A DNA stretch of 64,000 nucleotides, from positions 372,001 through 436,000 of the forward strand of contig CAWDKQ010000009.1 of NCBI GenBank assembly GCA_963802915.1, in the 5' to 3' direction. Shown piece by piece: positions 38,135-46,973 of this stretch. The DNA comes from JAICMB01 sp963802915 (lineage in GTDB: Bacteria > Acidobacteriota > Terriglobia > Bryobacterales > Bryobacteraceae). Positions within the stretch are counted from its first letter, which is position 1. Every line of letters begins with the position of its first letter. Below the pieces are notes generated by a model. The model ran no database searches, was not told where the DNA came from, and worked only from the letters and a program-made list of their open reading frames with translations. Both the position numbers and the translations under genes were made by a program.

Positions 38135-39970
38135 ATGAAAAAGCTAATGACGTGGTTGCCGGCGATTGCCGGAGGAGTGTTGGGCATGGCCGCCTGTTAC
38201 GGCCAGGTCAAGGTACTCGTCGATCAGGTGGGCTACGAGCGGCTGGCCACCAAGGTGGCCATCGTTTACGGTGCGCCAGACGACCACCCGCTGACTTTCG
38301 CACTGCTCGACGCCGACTCGGACAAGAGCGTGGTGCGCGGCGAGCTAACGCCCGCCGGAGAGGTGCGGAACTGGGCTGGCCGCGTCTTCTGGACAATCGA
38401 TTTTTCCGCTTGGCAGCACGCAGGGCGGTACCGGCTCCAGGTCTGCAATTCGGATGCGGTGTTCCTCTCCAGCATCTTCGCCATCGCCGACGACGTACTC
38501 GAGCGCGACACTCTTTCTAACGTCGTTTACTATTTCAAAGGACAGCGCGCCAGTGGCGCAATGGACCGCGCCGATAGCCATCTCAAGCTGCCCGACGGGA
38601 GCGGTACCGTCGATCTGCATGGCGGCTGGTACGACGCTACGGGCGACTACGGCATCCACTTCTCGCATCAGAACCCGACCTCTTACTTCAACCCTCAGCA
38701 GGTGCCGCTTGTGGCTTGGTCTCTGCTGAAAAGCTATCTCGCGCTGGAGGCACGCAAGGACGATAACTTCACCGAGTATGAGCGTCGTCTGCTCGACGAG
38801 GGGTTGTTCGGCGCTGACTTCCTGGCGCGCATGCATCGTCCGGGCGGCTCATTTTTTGAAAGCATCGGAGCGCCGGGCGGCCGGAAGCTCGCGCAGGATC
38901 GCGCGATCCAGAATCCCAACTGGCGGACCGAGATCAAACTGCACGCTGACGATGGCGGACACGGTGGCCAGCGCCCCCAGGCTCCGGGCGGGCACGGTTA
39001 TGAGGTCAGCTTCCGTTCAGGTGGGGGAGTCGCGATTGCCGCTCTCGCTCTGGCGTCGCGTATGCCGGAGGACGGCGAGCTCACTCGGCAGCAGTACCTG
39101 CGCGCGGCCGTTGAGGCATTCGATTTCCTTAATGCGCACAACGCCGAGCTGACCAACGACGGAGTGGAGAACATCCTGGACGACTATTGCGCGTTGCTCG
39201 CCGCGACCGAGCTCTATCAAGCCACTTCGAACAAACGCTACCTGGAGGCCGCCGATCGACGCGCCGCGCAACTGATGGCCCGCCTTACTTCGACGGGCGC
39301 CTGGCACGATTATTGGCGGGCGGATGCCGCCACACGCCCGTTCTTCCATCCCTCAGACGCCGGCCTGCCGGTTTACAGTTTGATCGAATATGCCCGCATC
39401 GCCGCTCCCGATAGACGGTCGCAAGCGTTAGACGCCGTTCGGCGGTCGTTGCACTTCGAGCTGGCCGTAACCGCGGAAGTCAACAACCCGTTCGGGCTGG
39501 CGCGCCAGTTGGTGCTCTCTCACGGCAAGCCGCGCACGGCCTTCTTCTTTCCTCACGACACGGAAGCCGCGCCGTGGTGGCAGGGCGAGGATGCGCGCCT
39601 GGCGTCGCTGGCAGCGGCCGCACGACTGGCGGCAGCGCTGTTCGACGACGATCCGGCCTTCCAGAAGCAGCTGACGGCTTATGCTTGGAATCAGTTGCAC
39701 TGGATCCTTGGACGCAATCCTTTCGACACGAGCATGCTGGTAGGCAGCGGCCATGGCGATGCCGCGTACATGTTCTTCAAGTCGTACAAGTACACGAATG
39801 CGCCGGGCGCTATTGTCAACGGCATTACTTCGGACGCAGCCGACGAAGACGGCATCGCATTCAACCAGGGCTACGCGGTCACGGGGAAGGATGAGGACTG
39901 GCGTTGGACCGAGGAGTGGCTCCCCCACGCGGCCTGGTATCTGCTGGCGGTCAGTCTTCCGCATTCGTAA
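38135..39970 (+). CDS. Exported GH9 glycoside hydrolase (candidate exo-glucosaminidase)
   Basis: The 611-residue protein has a signal peptide (about 1-23), an N-terminal CelD-type Ig-like domain (VKVLVDQVGYERLATKVA, about 24-115), and an (alpha/alpha)6 GH9 domain. Catalytic regions are GGWYDATGDYGIHFSHQ (nucleophilic water/base aspartates), WILGRNPFDTSMLVGSGHG and TEEWLPHAAWYLL (acid Glu). DATGD rather than DAGD, and the following FNPQQVPLVAW, are what I remember from GH9 members acting on glucosamine oligomers rather than cellulose. The SIS and ROK neighbours fit that. Cellulose or other glucan cannot be excluded. Confidence 0.88.
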   Translation: MKKLMTWLPAIAGGVLGMAACYGQVKVLVDQVGYERLATKVAIVYGAPDDHPLTFALLDADSDKSVVRGELTPAGEVRNWAGRVFWTIDFSAWQHAGRYRLQVCNSDAVFLSSIFAIADDVLERDTLSNVVYYFKGQRASGAMDRADSHLKLPDGSGTVDLHGGWYDATGDYGIHFSHQNPTSYFNPQQVPLVAWSLLKSYLALEARKDDNFTEYERRLLDEGLFGADFLARMHRPGGSFFESIGAPGGRKLAQDRAIQNPNWRTEIKLHADDGGHGGQRPQAPGGHGYEVSFRSGGGVAIAALALASRMPEDGELTRQQYLRAAVEAFDFLNAHNAELTNDGVENILDDYCALLAATELYQATSNKRYLEAADRRAAQLMARLTSTGAWHDYWRADAATRPFFHPSDAGLPVYSLIEYARIAAPDRRSQALDAVRRSLHFELAVTAEVNNPFGLARQLVLSHGKPRTAFFFPHDTEAAPWWQGEDARLASLAAAARLAAALFDDDPAFQKQLTAYAWNQLHWILGRNPFDTSMLVGSGHGDAAYMFFKSYKYTNAPGAIVNGITSDAADEDGIAFNQGYAVTGKDEDWRWTEEWLPHAAWYLLAVSLPHS

Positions 39971-40112
39971 GATACGGCTCGGAATTGCCGAGAGTCCGAA
40001 GCGCCTGACTAAGTCTGCTGATGCATGCACGTTAAGTTTCTCAGTAGCGAGGAGTACAATCGACCGTAGGTAAGAAACTAGAACGGAAACCGTGTGTTCC
40101 GTTGAAACAACG

Positions 40113-41312
40113 ATGAAACATATCTTGAGCACTTTTCTTGTCACTTTGGCCGTTGGGCTGACAGTCACAGGCGCCGTCCGGCGAGAACCGGTGCAGGAAG
40201 AAGAATACTTCGTGTATTTCGGAACCTACACGGAGTTTAAGCTTCCCAGTCCTAACCACTTTTACAAAAGCCAGAGCAAGGGAATTTATGTGAGCCGGTT
40301 CCGCCCATCAACCGGCGACCTCAGTGCACCCGAATTGGCTGCCGAAACTATCAACCCTTCTTTCCTGGTAGTCCATCCGAACCAACGTTATTTATACGCC
40401 GTCGTGGAAGACCCGCTTGCCGTTGGCAACTTACAGGACAAAGCTTCGTTTGTACGGTCTTTCGCAATCAACCGAGCCACAGGCAAGCTGAGCGTTCTGA
40501 ATACTGTTCCTTCGAACGGTGGAAGCAGTTGTTTTCTGTCAATGGATCCCGCGGGCAAATTCGTGATGGTTGCGAACTTCACAACCGGCAGCGTTGTCGT
40601 GTGGCGCGTAAAGGACGACGGTTCATTAGGCGAGCAGACCAGCTTTATGCAGCACACCGGCCAAGGGCTGATGGGCCCTCATGCACACTGGATCGGTCTC
40701 TCGCCGGACAATCGCTTTGCGGTCGCGGCAGAGTTAGGACTCGATCAACTGCGCGTCTACCGGTTCGATTCTGTCAGTGGCTCGTTGACTCCGAACGATC
40801 CTCCGTTTGTGAGAGTAGCTGAAGGCTCCGGTCCGCGGCATTTCACCTTTGCGGCGAACGGCAAGTTTGCGTATGCCCTTACCGAGTTCACTGACTCCGT
40901 GATCGCTTTTTCTTGGGATTCTTCGAAAGGAATCCTTAAAGAGATCCAGACGATCGATTCGATACCCGAGGGAACGAGAGTTCTCACCTCAGGCTCTGAA
41001 CTGATATTGCACCCGAGCGGGAAATTCCTATACGCCGGTAACCGGGGTTCTGACACGATCACTGTCTTCGCGGTTGACCCCGAAAAAGGGACATTAAAGC
41101 GAATCCAGCAGGATTCCACGCGCGGCATGATGCCTCGGGACTTTAGGATTGACCCGACGGGCAAATACCTGCTTGTTGCAAACGAACTCACGGATGACGC
41201 GGTTCTTTTCGAGATTGATGGTGCAAGCGGGCTCATGACGCTCACACGAACGGTCGTAAAAGTGGACTCTCCGTCGTGCGTCAAATTCGCGCGGATCGAC
41301 CTTCCCTATTGA
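40113..41312 (+). CDS. Exported lactonase-family seven-bladed beta-propeller protein (YbhE/Pgl-like)
   Basis: I start at ATG 40113 (MKHILSTFLVTLAVGLTV, signal peptide); the product is 399 residues. Blades repeat the pattern NPSFLVVHPNQRYLYAVVED, LSPDNRFAVAAELG and LHPSGKFLYAGNRGSDTITVF, typical of the 6-phosphogluconolactonase YbhE fold, which also covers muconate-cyclase-like proteins. With a signal peptide it cannot be a cytoplasmic 6-phosphogluconolactonase. A role on extracellular or periplasmic aldonolactones is a guess. The gene stands alone between the GH9 gene and a convergent permease. Confidence 0.85.
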   Translation: MKHILSTFLVTLAVGLTVTGAVRREPVQEEEYFVYFGTYTEFKLPSPNHFYKSQSKGIYVSRFRPSTGDLSAPELAAETINPSFLVVHPNQRYLYAVVEDPLAVGNLQDKASFVRSFAINRATGKLSVLNTVPSNGGSSCFLSMDPAGKFVMVANFTTGSVVVWRVKDDGSLGEQTSFMQHTGQGLMGPHAHWIGLSPDNRFAVAAELGLDQLRVYRFDSVSGSLTPNDPPFVRVAEGSGPRHFTFAANGKFAYALTEFTDSVIAFSWDSSKGILKEIQTIDSIPEGTRVLTSGSELILHPSGKFLYAGNRGSDTITVFAVDPEKGTLKRIQQDSTRGMMPRDFRIDPTGKYLLVANELTDDAVLFEIDGASGLMTLTRTVVKVDSPSCVKFARIDLPY

Positions 41313-41326
41313 CGCTGTGCACGTCT

Positions 41327-41344
41327 CATGCCGGGAGCGGCATG
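41327..41344. terminator. Hairpin between convergent genes
   Basis: CATGCC-GGGAGC-GGCATG is a perfect 6-bp stem 15 bp after the lactonase stop and 12 bp from the convergent permease stop. It could serve both directions, but neither side has a clean T-run. Confidence 0.4.
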
Positions 41345-41355
41345 TGGGCAGTTTG

Positions 41356-43851
41356 TTATTCATAACGCAAAGCCGTAATCGGGTCAATACGCGTCGCGCG
41401 GCGTGCCGGGATATAACCGGACAGCAGCGCAATGGCGAGAAGCCCCAAGGTCGCGCCAACGATCGTAGCCGGATCAGACGAGTCGATTCCATAGAGTTGG
41501 CTGCCCAAAAGACGTGTCACCGCCAACGCTGCCGGAAGTCCGATCGCGACACCGATACCCGCCAAAAAAAGAACTTCCCGCATCACGAGCCAAACGACAT
41601 TGCCAGTCATCGCACCAAGCGCCATTCGGATGCCGATCTCCCGCGTGCGCCGCGTAACCAGGAACGCCATGACACCGTACAAGCCGATAGCTGCAAGGAT
41701 GGTTGCCAGCACTCCGAAAGCTGCCGACAAACTCGCGGCCAGCCGCTCGACAGCGAGGGAGTCGTCACGCTGGTGTTCCATGGTCTTCATGGAGTAAACC
41801 GGAAGGTTGGGATCGAGCTTCCGCACCGCATCCCGCATGGCAGGGAAGATTTGATCCGAGGGCAACCCGCTGCTGACGTAGGCCGTCATCTCCGCAGCCC
41901 ATTTGTTTTGCAGGTAGGGGAAGTAAACTTCGCGGGGCGCATCCTCGCGCATCATTCTATATTTGGTGTCGCGCACCACCCCGACGATCTCAACATCCGT
42001 TTTGGTGCCCGGATCGCCGCCCATGCCGATGTGACGGCCAATCGCTCCCTGATCGCCGAAGTAATGGCGCGCGAACTTTTCGCTGACGATCGCGACTTTC
42101 GCCGTACCTAGCCGGTCGGCGTCAGCAAAATCGCGGCCGGCTGAGACCGGGATAGTGAGCGTTTCGAAGAAACGCGGCGAAACATAGTTCAGGCTGGGGT
42201 TCATGTCCTCGCCAGCTTTTGGCGTATACCCTTCCACCGTTATAGTTCCATTCCAGGAGTTGAAACTGAGAAGGCCCACCACGGCGAGCGCCGCCGATCG
42301 CGTTCCCGGAATCGCGGCCAGCCGGTCTTCCAATTGCCGGTAAAACAATTTTGCCTGCTCAGGGTTATAGCCGTTGAGCGTGGGGTTGATTTCAAACGAT
42401 ACGAGGTTCGCCATCTTGAACCCCGGATCGAGGTTCTTGAGGTTCTGCAAGCTACGCACAAACAGTCCGGCTCCGATGAGCAGCAACAACGAGAGACTGA
42501 CCTGCGCCGTTACCAGCGACTTGCGCCAACGTGACTGACCGCCGGCGGCTACGGCGCCTGCCTGGTCCTTGAGAGTAGGAGCCAGGTCGGGGCGCGTCGA
42601 TTGCAAAGCTGGAACAAGTCCGAAAAGGAGCGTCGTCAAAATGCAGAGTGCCAAGTTGAAGTAAAGGACGTTGCGATTCGGACTGGTGGCAAACGTCAAA
42701 GGTGGATCGATTTGCGGCATGGTCTCAAGGAGCAGACGCATGATCCCGGGGCTTGCCGCGAGCCCTAACGCGCCTCCGGCGATCGAGAGCAGACCGCTCT
42801 CGACCAATAACTGTCTGACTATTCTCCAGCGGCCGGCTCCCAACGCGAGGCGCACCGCGATCTCCTTTTGGCGCGAAGCCGCACGCGCGATCATCAGGTT
42901 CGCGACGTTGGCGCAGGCAATCATGAGAACCAGCCCGACCATCGCCATCATCGCCCATAGTGCCGGCCCGAGTATGGGCGCCACGATATTCTGTCCCCCG
43001 CCACCTGGCATGACGCCAATGGTCATCTTCAAGAACTCATCGCGATCGTGCGCCGACGCGTGGGCAAACTCCGCTTGTTGGACTTCCATCTCAAGAACAC
43101 TGTGGAAAATGGGTTGCAGCGAAGCTTGCGCCCGCGCCTGCGTAATACCCGGTTTCAGGCGAGCAAACACCTGTATCCAGCGGCGACGCCGGTTCTCGAG
43201 CGGATGCTCTTCGGTAGTCAATTGCGCTGCCATGGTGATGGGAACATAAAGCTGCGTCGCAAACAAAGGCTGGATGCCTTCGAAACCACGTTGCGCGACG
43301 CCGACGATCGTCAGTTTGCGATTGTTGACGACGATCTCCTTCCCAACAATGGATGAGTCGCCGGCAAAGCGCGACTGCCAATAGCTGTAGGAGAGAACCG
43401 CAACGGGCGAGGTTCCCGGAGTGCCGTCTTCCTCCGATGTGAACAGACGCCCGAGAGCTGGCCGGACACCCATGACAGGGAAATAGGTCCCGGACACGAG
43501 TTCCCCTAGCGCCCGTTCGCTACGATTGTCGAAGGTCGCGCTCATGGGACTTTGGCTGCTCGAAAACATCCCATCAAAGACGCGGTTCTGCGCGCTGAAG
43601 TCCTTGTACAAGGGGTAGGAGATAGCGTTGTCCCCGGTACTCGATCCGTAGAATGCGCCGTGCTCCGTGAGTTGCACCAACTGCCGCGGGTTATTGACCG
43701 GCAGTAGTTCGAGAAGGACCTGATCGAGGAGAGTGAAGACGGCAGTATTAGCGCCAATTCCAAGGGCAAGGGATAAGACTCCGACCGATAGGAAGACTGG
43801 AGATCTTACCAACGAGCGGACGGCATATCGCAGGTCGTCGGGGAGTTTCAT
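41356..43851 (-). CDS. ADOP-type ABC transporter permease (MacB/FtsX family)
   Basis: The 831-residue protein has the acidobacterial ADOP layout: helix 1 (about 15-40; LSLALGIGANTAVFTLLDQV), a MacB periplasmic domain, a helix bundle near 285-400, a second periplasmic domain and a final FtsX bundle (LGVLATILAAIGLYGVMAFLVTRRTREIGIRMAL, LSGYIPARRATRIDPI). It is a duplicated permease. No ATPase gene is adjacent, which is usual for these proteins. They are thought to export lipids, peptides or drugs by mechanotransmission, but few are characterised. Confidence 0.93.
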   Translation of the reverse strand: MKLPDDLRYAVRSLVRSPVFLSVGVLSLALGIGANTAVFTLLDQVLLELLPVNNPRQLVQLTEHGAFYGSSTGDNAISYPLYKDFSAQNRVFDGMFSSSQSPMSATFDNRSERALGELVSGTYFPVMGVRPALGRLFTSEEDGTPGTSPVAVLSYSYWQSRFAGDSSIVGKEIVVNNRKLTIVGVAQRGFEGIQPLFATQLYVPITMAAQLTTEEHPLENRRRRWIQVFARLKPGITQARAQASLQPIFHSVLEMEVQQAEFAHASAHDRDEFLKMTIGVMPGGGGQNIVAPILGPALWAMMAMVGLVLMIACANVANLMIARAASRQKEIAVRLALGAGRWRIVRQLLVESGLLSIAGGALGLAASPGIMRLLLETMPQIDPPLTFATSPNRNVLYFNLALCILTTLLFGLVPALQSTRPDLAPTLKDQAGAVAAGGQSRWRKSLVTAQVSLSLLLLIGAGLFVRSLQNLKNLDPGFKMANLVSFEINPTLNGYNPEQAKLFYRQLEDRLAAIPGTRSAALAVVGLLSFNSWNGTITVEGYTPKAGEDMNPSLNYVSPRFFETLTIPVSAGRDFADADRLGTAKVAIVSEKFARHYFGDQGAIGRHIGMGGDPGTKTDVEIVGVVRDTKYRMMREDAPREVYFPYLQNKWAAEMTAYVSSGLPSDQIFPAMRDAVRKLDPNLPVYSMKTMEHQRDDSLAVERLAASLSAAFGVLATILAAIGLYGVMAFLVTRRTREIGIRMALGAMTGNVVWLVMREVLFLAGIGVAIGLPAALAVTRLLGSQLYGIDSSDPATIVGATLGLLAIALLSGYIPARRATRIDPITALRYE

Positions 43852-44021
43852 AGGATTCTATACGGAACAGGGGGCCTGGAGTTCGCAAAAAATCCGGGGT
43901 GGCGCCCTCACAGCGCCTTCAAACTGAACCGCCGAAGCTCCGGGGCAATGCATTCATTACGGCACCCCGAGTTCGTAAGGCGCACAACAGTCCTAGCTCC
44001 TACCTTAGGCAGAATCCGAAA

Positions 44022-44213
44022 TCACCTGGCCTCGGTTTCTTTGAATCGCGCCTGCAATGCCATGCCGACCAGTGTTGCGATCAGGATCGCGGGGTACAGT
44101 TGCCCGATAAGCGCTTCTGCCGTAGTCAGCGATCGCGCAATCCGATGTACCGGATACGCGTCACCGTAAGATACCGTCGTGAGGGTTTCAAAACTGAAAT
44201 AAATGACCGCAGA
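44022..44213 (-). pseudogene. Two-helix potassium-channel pore fragment
   Basis: The last 63 codons before the stop read as pore helix, selectivity filter and second helix: AVIYFSFETLTTVSYGDAYP, then LYPAILIATLVGMALQARF. The filter is SYGD where channels usually have GYGD. Upstream (44214-44558) the frame stays open but the sequence is not membrane-like, and no adjacent frame gives a convincing first helix, so the 5' part has decayed or is scrambled. It is a remnant of an Ion_trans_2-type channel. Confidence 0.55.
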
Positions 44214-44579
44214 GCGACACCGCGATAGGGAGCGCCCTGGACGAGACCAGGGACTGCACTTTCTGTTCGACTCATCCCAGATCCCGAATCCTGATGGGAT
44301 TGGGCGGTCAACTTTCCACGCGGAGCCAGACCCATGCTTAGCAGCGCGATAATGACTGCACGGTGATGAATATTTATGATGCCACTCGACGTCCCATAAA
44401 TCCATTCGGGCAACTCCAAAGTAGTAGGGTGCAAAACGGATGATTTGCCGAACGGTGGAGAATGCGGCTATGCTTAATGAACTCATCGCTCTTTTGGAAA
44501 TGACAAACGGACTAAAGCTGCGGAGGTTCTCGACTCGACGAATCTTGCAGACTGACAAGTCCTAAACAGAGGGATTGCC

Positions 44580-45011
44580 ATGCCTACGATGCTGATCTTG
44601 CGAGGAATTGCCGGGAACTATGGCGGACGTGATTGGCCGCGCGGAGCACTGGACGAGCCGTCCGCCCTCGAATATGCGCGCCGCAAAGGCTATGAGGGGA
44701 AAGTGCTGGATGTGGCGGGCGCGACCGGCCCGAACAGTGCGCAGACTAAAATGGCTTTGGCCGAGTTTCATCGCGACCAGACTGTTACCGCGCTGTATGG
44801 ATTTTCGGGGGGTGGCTACAACGTACTGCACATTATCCACGCACTGCCGCCCAACGATCGCAACCGCCTTGAATTGGTTGTTGTGCTCGGTGCGCCGAAG
44901 AGTGGACCTGAACTGTATAAGGGGCCTTGGAAGTTGGTCTATCGACTTGATCCGCCGGGAGGCCACATGGACGGCCCGCGCGCGCTGCTCCATACACTGG
45001 ATGGCAACTAG
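44580..45011 (+). CDS. Small alpha/beta-hydrolase-like protein of unknown function
   Basis: The 143-residue product contains GFSGGGYN (about residues 74-81), a GxSxG nucleophile elbow preceded by a strand (TVTALY), and an N-terminal strand MLILRGIAG. A His (PGGHMDGP) near the end could complete a triad. It is half the size of normal alpha/beta hydrolases, closer to minimal single-domain forms. I do not recognise a named family. A ribosome site (AGAGGGA) lies close upstream. An aldo/keto reductase fragment follows. Confidence 0.55.
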   Translation: MPTMLILRGIAGNYGGRDWPRGALDEPSALEYARRKGYEGKVLDVAGATGPNSAQTKMALAEFHRDQTVTALYGFSGGGYNVLHIIHALPPNDRNRLELVVVLGAPKSGPELYKGPWKLVYRLDPPGGHMDGPRALLHTLDGN

Positions 45012-45549
45012 GCGGAGCAATGCTCTGGAAAAGCCGGCCGCTGCTAACGCCGCTCCGTTGCGGCCAAAATCTAGTGACCATCGTAAATCCCGGGCCGTAG
45101 GCTGTCTGAGCATCACCTTGATCCAAGTCGAAGTACATCCGTATCGGCCGGAGACGGAGCTTCTGGAATTCCGCAAGCAGAACCACATCGTGTATTTGGC
45201 TTTTGCGCCATCGGGCACGGACTATGCCGGGGCAATCGATTCTGGGGAAAGCCAGCGTTGTCTCAGGCGCGAACTCTACTAGAAATCTGGCGCCCACCTA
45301 CCGCATCATGGAAGCGGTCGAAGACGACGAAATCGCGTCACGCCCGAGTGAACGGTGCCTGGCCGGCGCTCGTTGCCGATGTACCTGACAATACCTGTCC
45401 AACGGACGAAGAGCCGTTGGAAAGTCTACCAGCGGTGCCAGCCAGCCGACACAAGATATCTAGACAGCACCGCCCGACCCCACCCGCGTTCACGCTAAGC
45501 TGCTCAAAATAGGGACAATTTCCAACATTTCGCACCGAGCGGCAGTACC
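45012..45549 (+). pseudogene. Degraded region with an aldo/keto reductase fragment (45121-45220)
   Basis: Codons from about 45121 read QVEVHPYRPETELLEF then YLAFAPSG, matching the intact aldo/keto reductase at 55796-56734 (its bases 56068-56167). By my hand alignment the two are about 88 percent identical over 100 bp, with a one-base deletion after the SG codons. Nothing of the N-terminal or C-terminal halves is left. The rest of the region shows no gene. It looks like the stump of a duplicated or transferred reductase gene. Confidence 0.75.
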
Positions 45550-45565
45550 TGGCCCGAAGCGTGCA
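45550..45565 (+). promoter_or_regulatory. Candidate sigma-54 (-24/-12) promoter of the cytochrome P460 gene
   Basis: TGGCCCGAAGCGTGCA differs from the consensus TGGCACGNNNNTTGCW at two positions only, with GG and GC exactly ten bases apart. It ends 57 bp before the cytochrome P460 ATG, a normal leader length. A sigma-54 activator gene lies 12 kb downstream in the same island. Confidence 0.6.
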
Positions 45566-45622
45566 CCCACCGTTGCTAAATGCGCTCCGCTGCGCATCAG
45601 CGTATCTAGCAGGAGGAAAGTC

Positions 45623-46183
45623 ATGATCGGCAGAACGTTTTTGCCTGCACGCGGTTCGCGGGTCGTTTCAACAGCCGCACTTGGCATAGCGCTAGTGGTC
45701 CTGAGCGGCAAGGCCTTCTCCGCGCAGGACAAGTACACACTGCGCGTACCGAATGGGCTCGCATTCTCTGACTTCAGGGGCTACGAGAACTGGCAAGTCG
45801 TCTCCGTCAGTCAGACTGAAGATCTGCTGAAGGTGATGGTGGCCAATCCCACAATGATCGACGCCTACCGGTCCGGCGTTCCCGGCAACGGCAAGTCTTT
45901 CCCCGAGGGCTCCAAGATTGCAAAAATCGAGTGGAAGCCGAAAAAGAACACAGAATCCCCTTTTTCAGTGAGGGTACCGGACGTCCTACAAGACGTTTTC
46001 CTCATCGAGAAGGACACCAAGAAATTCCCGGAGACGAAGGGATGGGCCTACGCCGTGTTCGACTATGATCCCGCGTCGGACACGTTCAGGCCCGATAAGA
46101 CGGGCGTCGTCAATTGCGGCTTCGCGTGCCATACGAAAGTGGCTGCCAAGGATTACATTTTCACGGCGTACGGTAAGAGGTGA
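45623..46183 (+). CDS. Periplasmic cytochrome P460-family protein
   Basis: The 186-residue protein has a signal peptide (about 1-34; VVSTAALGIALVVLSGKAFSA) and a P460 domain: RGYENWQVVSVSQTEDLLKV, GKSFPEGSKIAKIEW, GWAYAVFDYD and the C-terminal haem site NCGFACHTKVAAKDYIFTAY. The haem motif is CX3CH rather than CXXCH. Known P460 cytochromes oxidise hydroxylamine; most relatives have no assigned substrate. A ribosome site (AGGAGG) precedes the ATG. It leads the redox island and has the best sigma-54 promoter match in the window. Confidence 0.9.
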   Translation: MIGRTFLPARGSRVVSTAALGIALVVLSGKAFSAQDKYTLRVPNGLAFSDFRGYENWQVVSVSQTEDLLKVMVANPTMIDAYRSGVPGNGKSFPEGSKIAKIEWKPKKNTESPFSVRVPDVLQDVFLIEKDTKKFPETKGWAYAVFDYDPASDTFRPDKTGVVNCGFACHTKVAAKDYIFTAYGKR

Positions 46184-46275
46184 AGAGGGAGCGGCGCTTA
46201 GTGCCTGCTTGCGCCTAATGCACGTGCCCGAACCCAGGACAACTTTGGACTAGACAGAACAGCATAGGAGAAATT

Positions 46276-46346
46276 ATGGCGAGCCGGGCAGCCATGAGCA
46301 TCGAAAGGAGCCATCAATGAACCGCATACAAAGGAGCTATCAATGA
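46276..46346 (+). promoter_or_regulatory. Chain of two mini-ORFs in a tandem leader repeat before the VOC gene
   Basis: ATG 46276 opens a 14-codon frame whose TGA overlaps ATG 46317, which opens a 9-codon frame (MNRIQRSYQ) whose TGA overlaps the VOC gene's ATG 46343. Each start has its own AAAGGAG. The segments AAAGGAGCCATCAATGAAC and AAAGGAGCTATCAATGAAC are a 26-bp tandem duplication with one change. The mini-ORFs may couple translation, or may just be by-products of duplicated ribosome sites. Confidence 0.6.
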
Positions 46347-46792
46347 ACGCTATACAAGTCGAACAGAAGAGCTATGAGATGCCCCCGCGCGAGGGGTTTA
46401 CCGTCGCACATTTTCTTACGGTCGCCGACATCGACCGGTCGGCTCGCTTCTATGAGAAAGTCTTCGACGGTCGCATTCTGAGCAGAGGCGACAGCGAAGG
46501 CGCGCCCGCGTACATTCAGTTCGCGAATACTTGGCTCCTGGTCAACGTCGGGGGCGGGCCGACCCCCGACAAGCCGTCGGTAACGCTCAGCGTCCCCGAC
46601 CCGGATAAGATCAACGGCTTTATGAATATCCGCGTTGCGGACATCAAAGCTTGCTATGAATTGTGGAAAAGTCGAGGCGCCGAGTTCATCACTCCGCCAA
46701 TACCCAAGTACGGCGAGATTCGCTGTTACATCCGCGATCCTGACGGTTATATTATCGAGGTCGGACAGAGCACCGAGCTCAAGTACGGTTAG
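46343..46792 (+). CDS. VOC-family (glyoxalase/dioxygenase fold) protein
   Basis: ATG 46343 follows AAAGGAGCTATCA. The 149-residue protein has two beta-alpha-beta-beta-beta modules: TVAHFLTVADIDRSARFYEKVF (about 20-41) and IRVADIKACYELWKSRGAEFI (about 98-118), ending YIRDPDGYIIEVGQST with the usual metal-ligand Glu and a His near the start. Members include glyoxalase I, bleomycin resistance proteins and extradiol dioxygenases; which one applies is not clear. It lies 160 bp after the P460 gene, same strand. Confidence 0.85.
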   Translation: MNAIQVEQKSYEMPPREGFTVAHFLTVADIDRSARFYEKVFDGRILSRGDSEGAPAYIQFANTWLLVNVGGGPTPDKPSVTLSVPDPDKINGFMNIRVADIKACYELWKSRGAEFITPPIPKYGEIRCYIRDPDGYIIEVGQSTELKYG

Positions 46793-46973
46793 CGCTGCGC
46801 CCGGATGGGATTCGGATTAAAACGGTTGCGGATGTTCTCTTGAGGCGTTCCGGGCTGCAGTGTCGAGCCAGCACTTAGGTCTTGATCGATACGTTCGTCC
46901 ACGGATTCGTCGTCACGGTTCTGCCAATTCTGCTTTGAACAGTCACTCGCCCTGACATCGAAAGGAGTACCAA

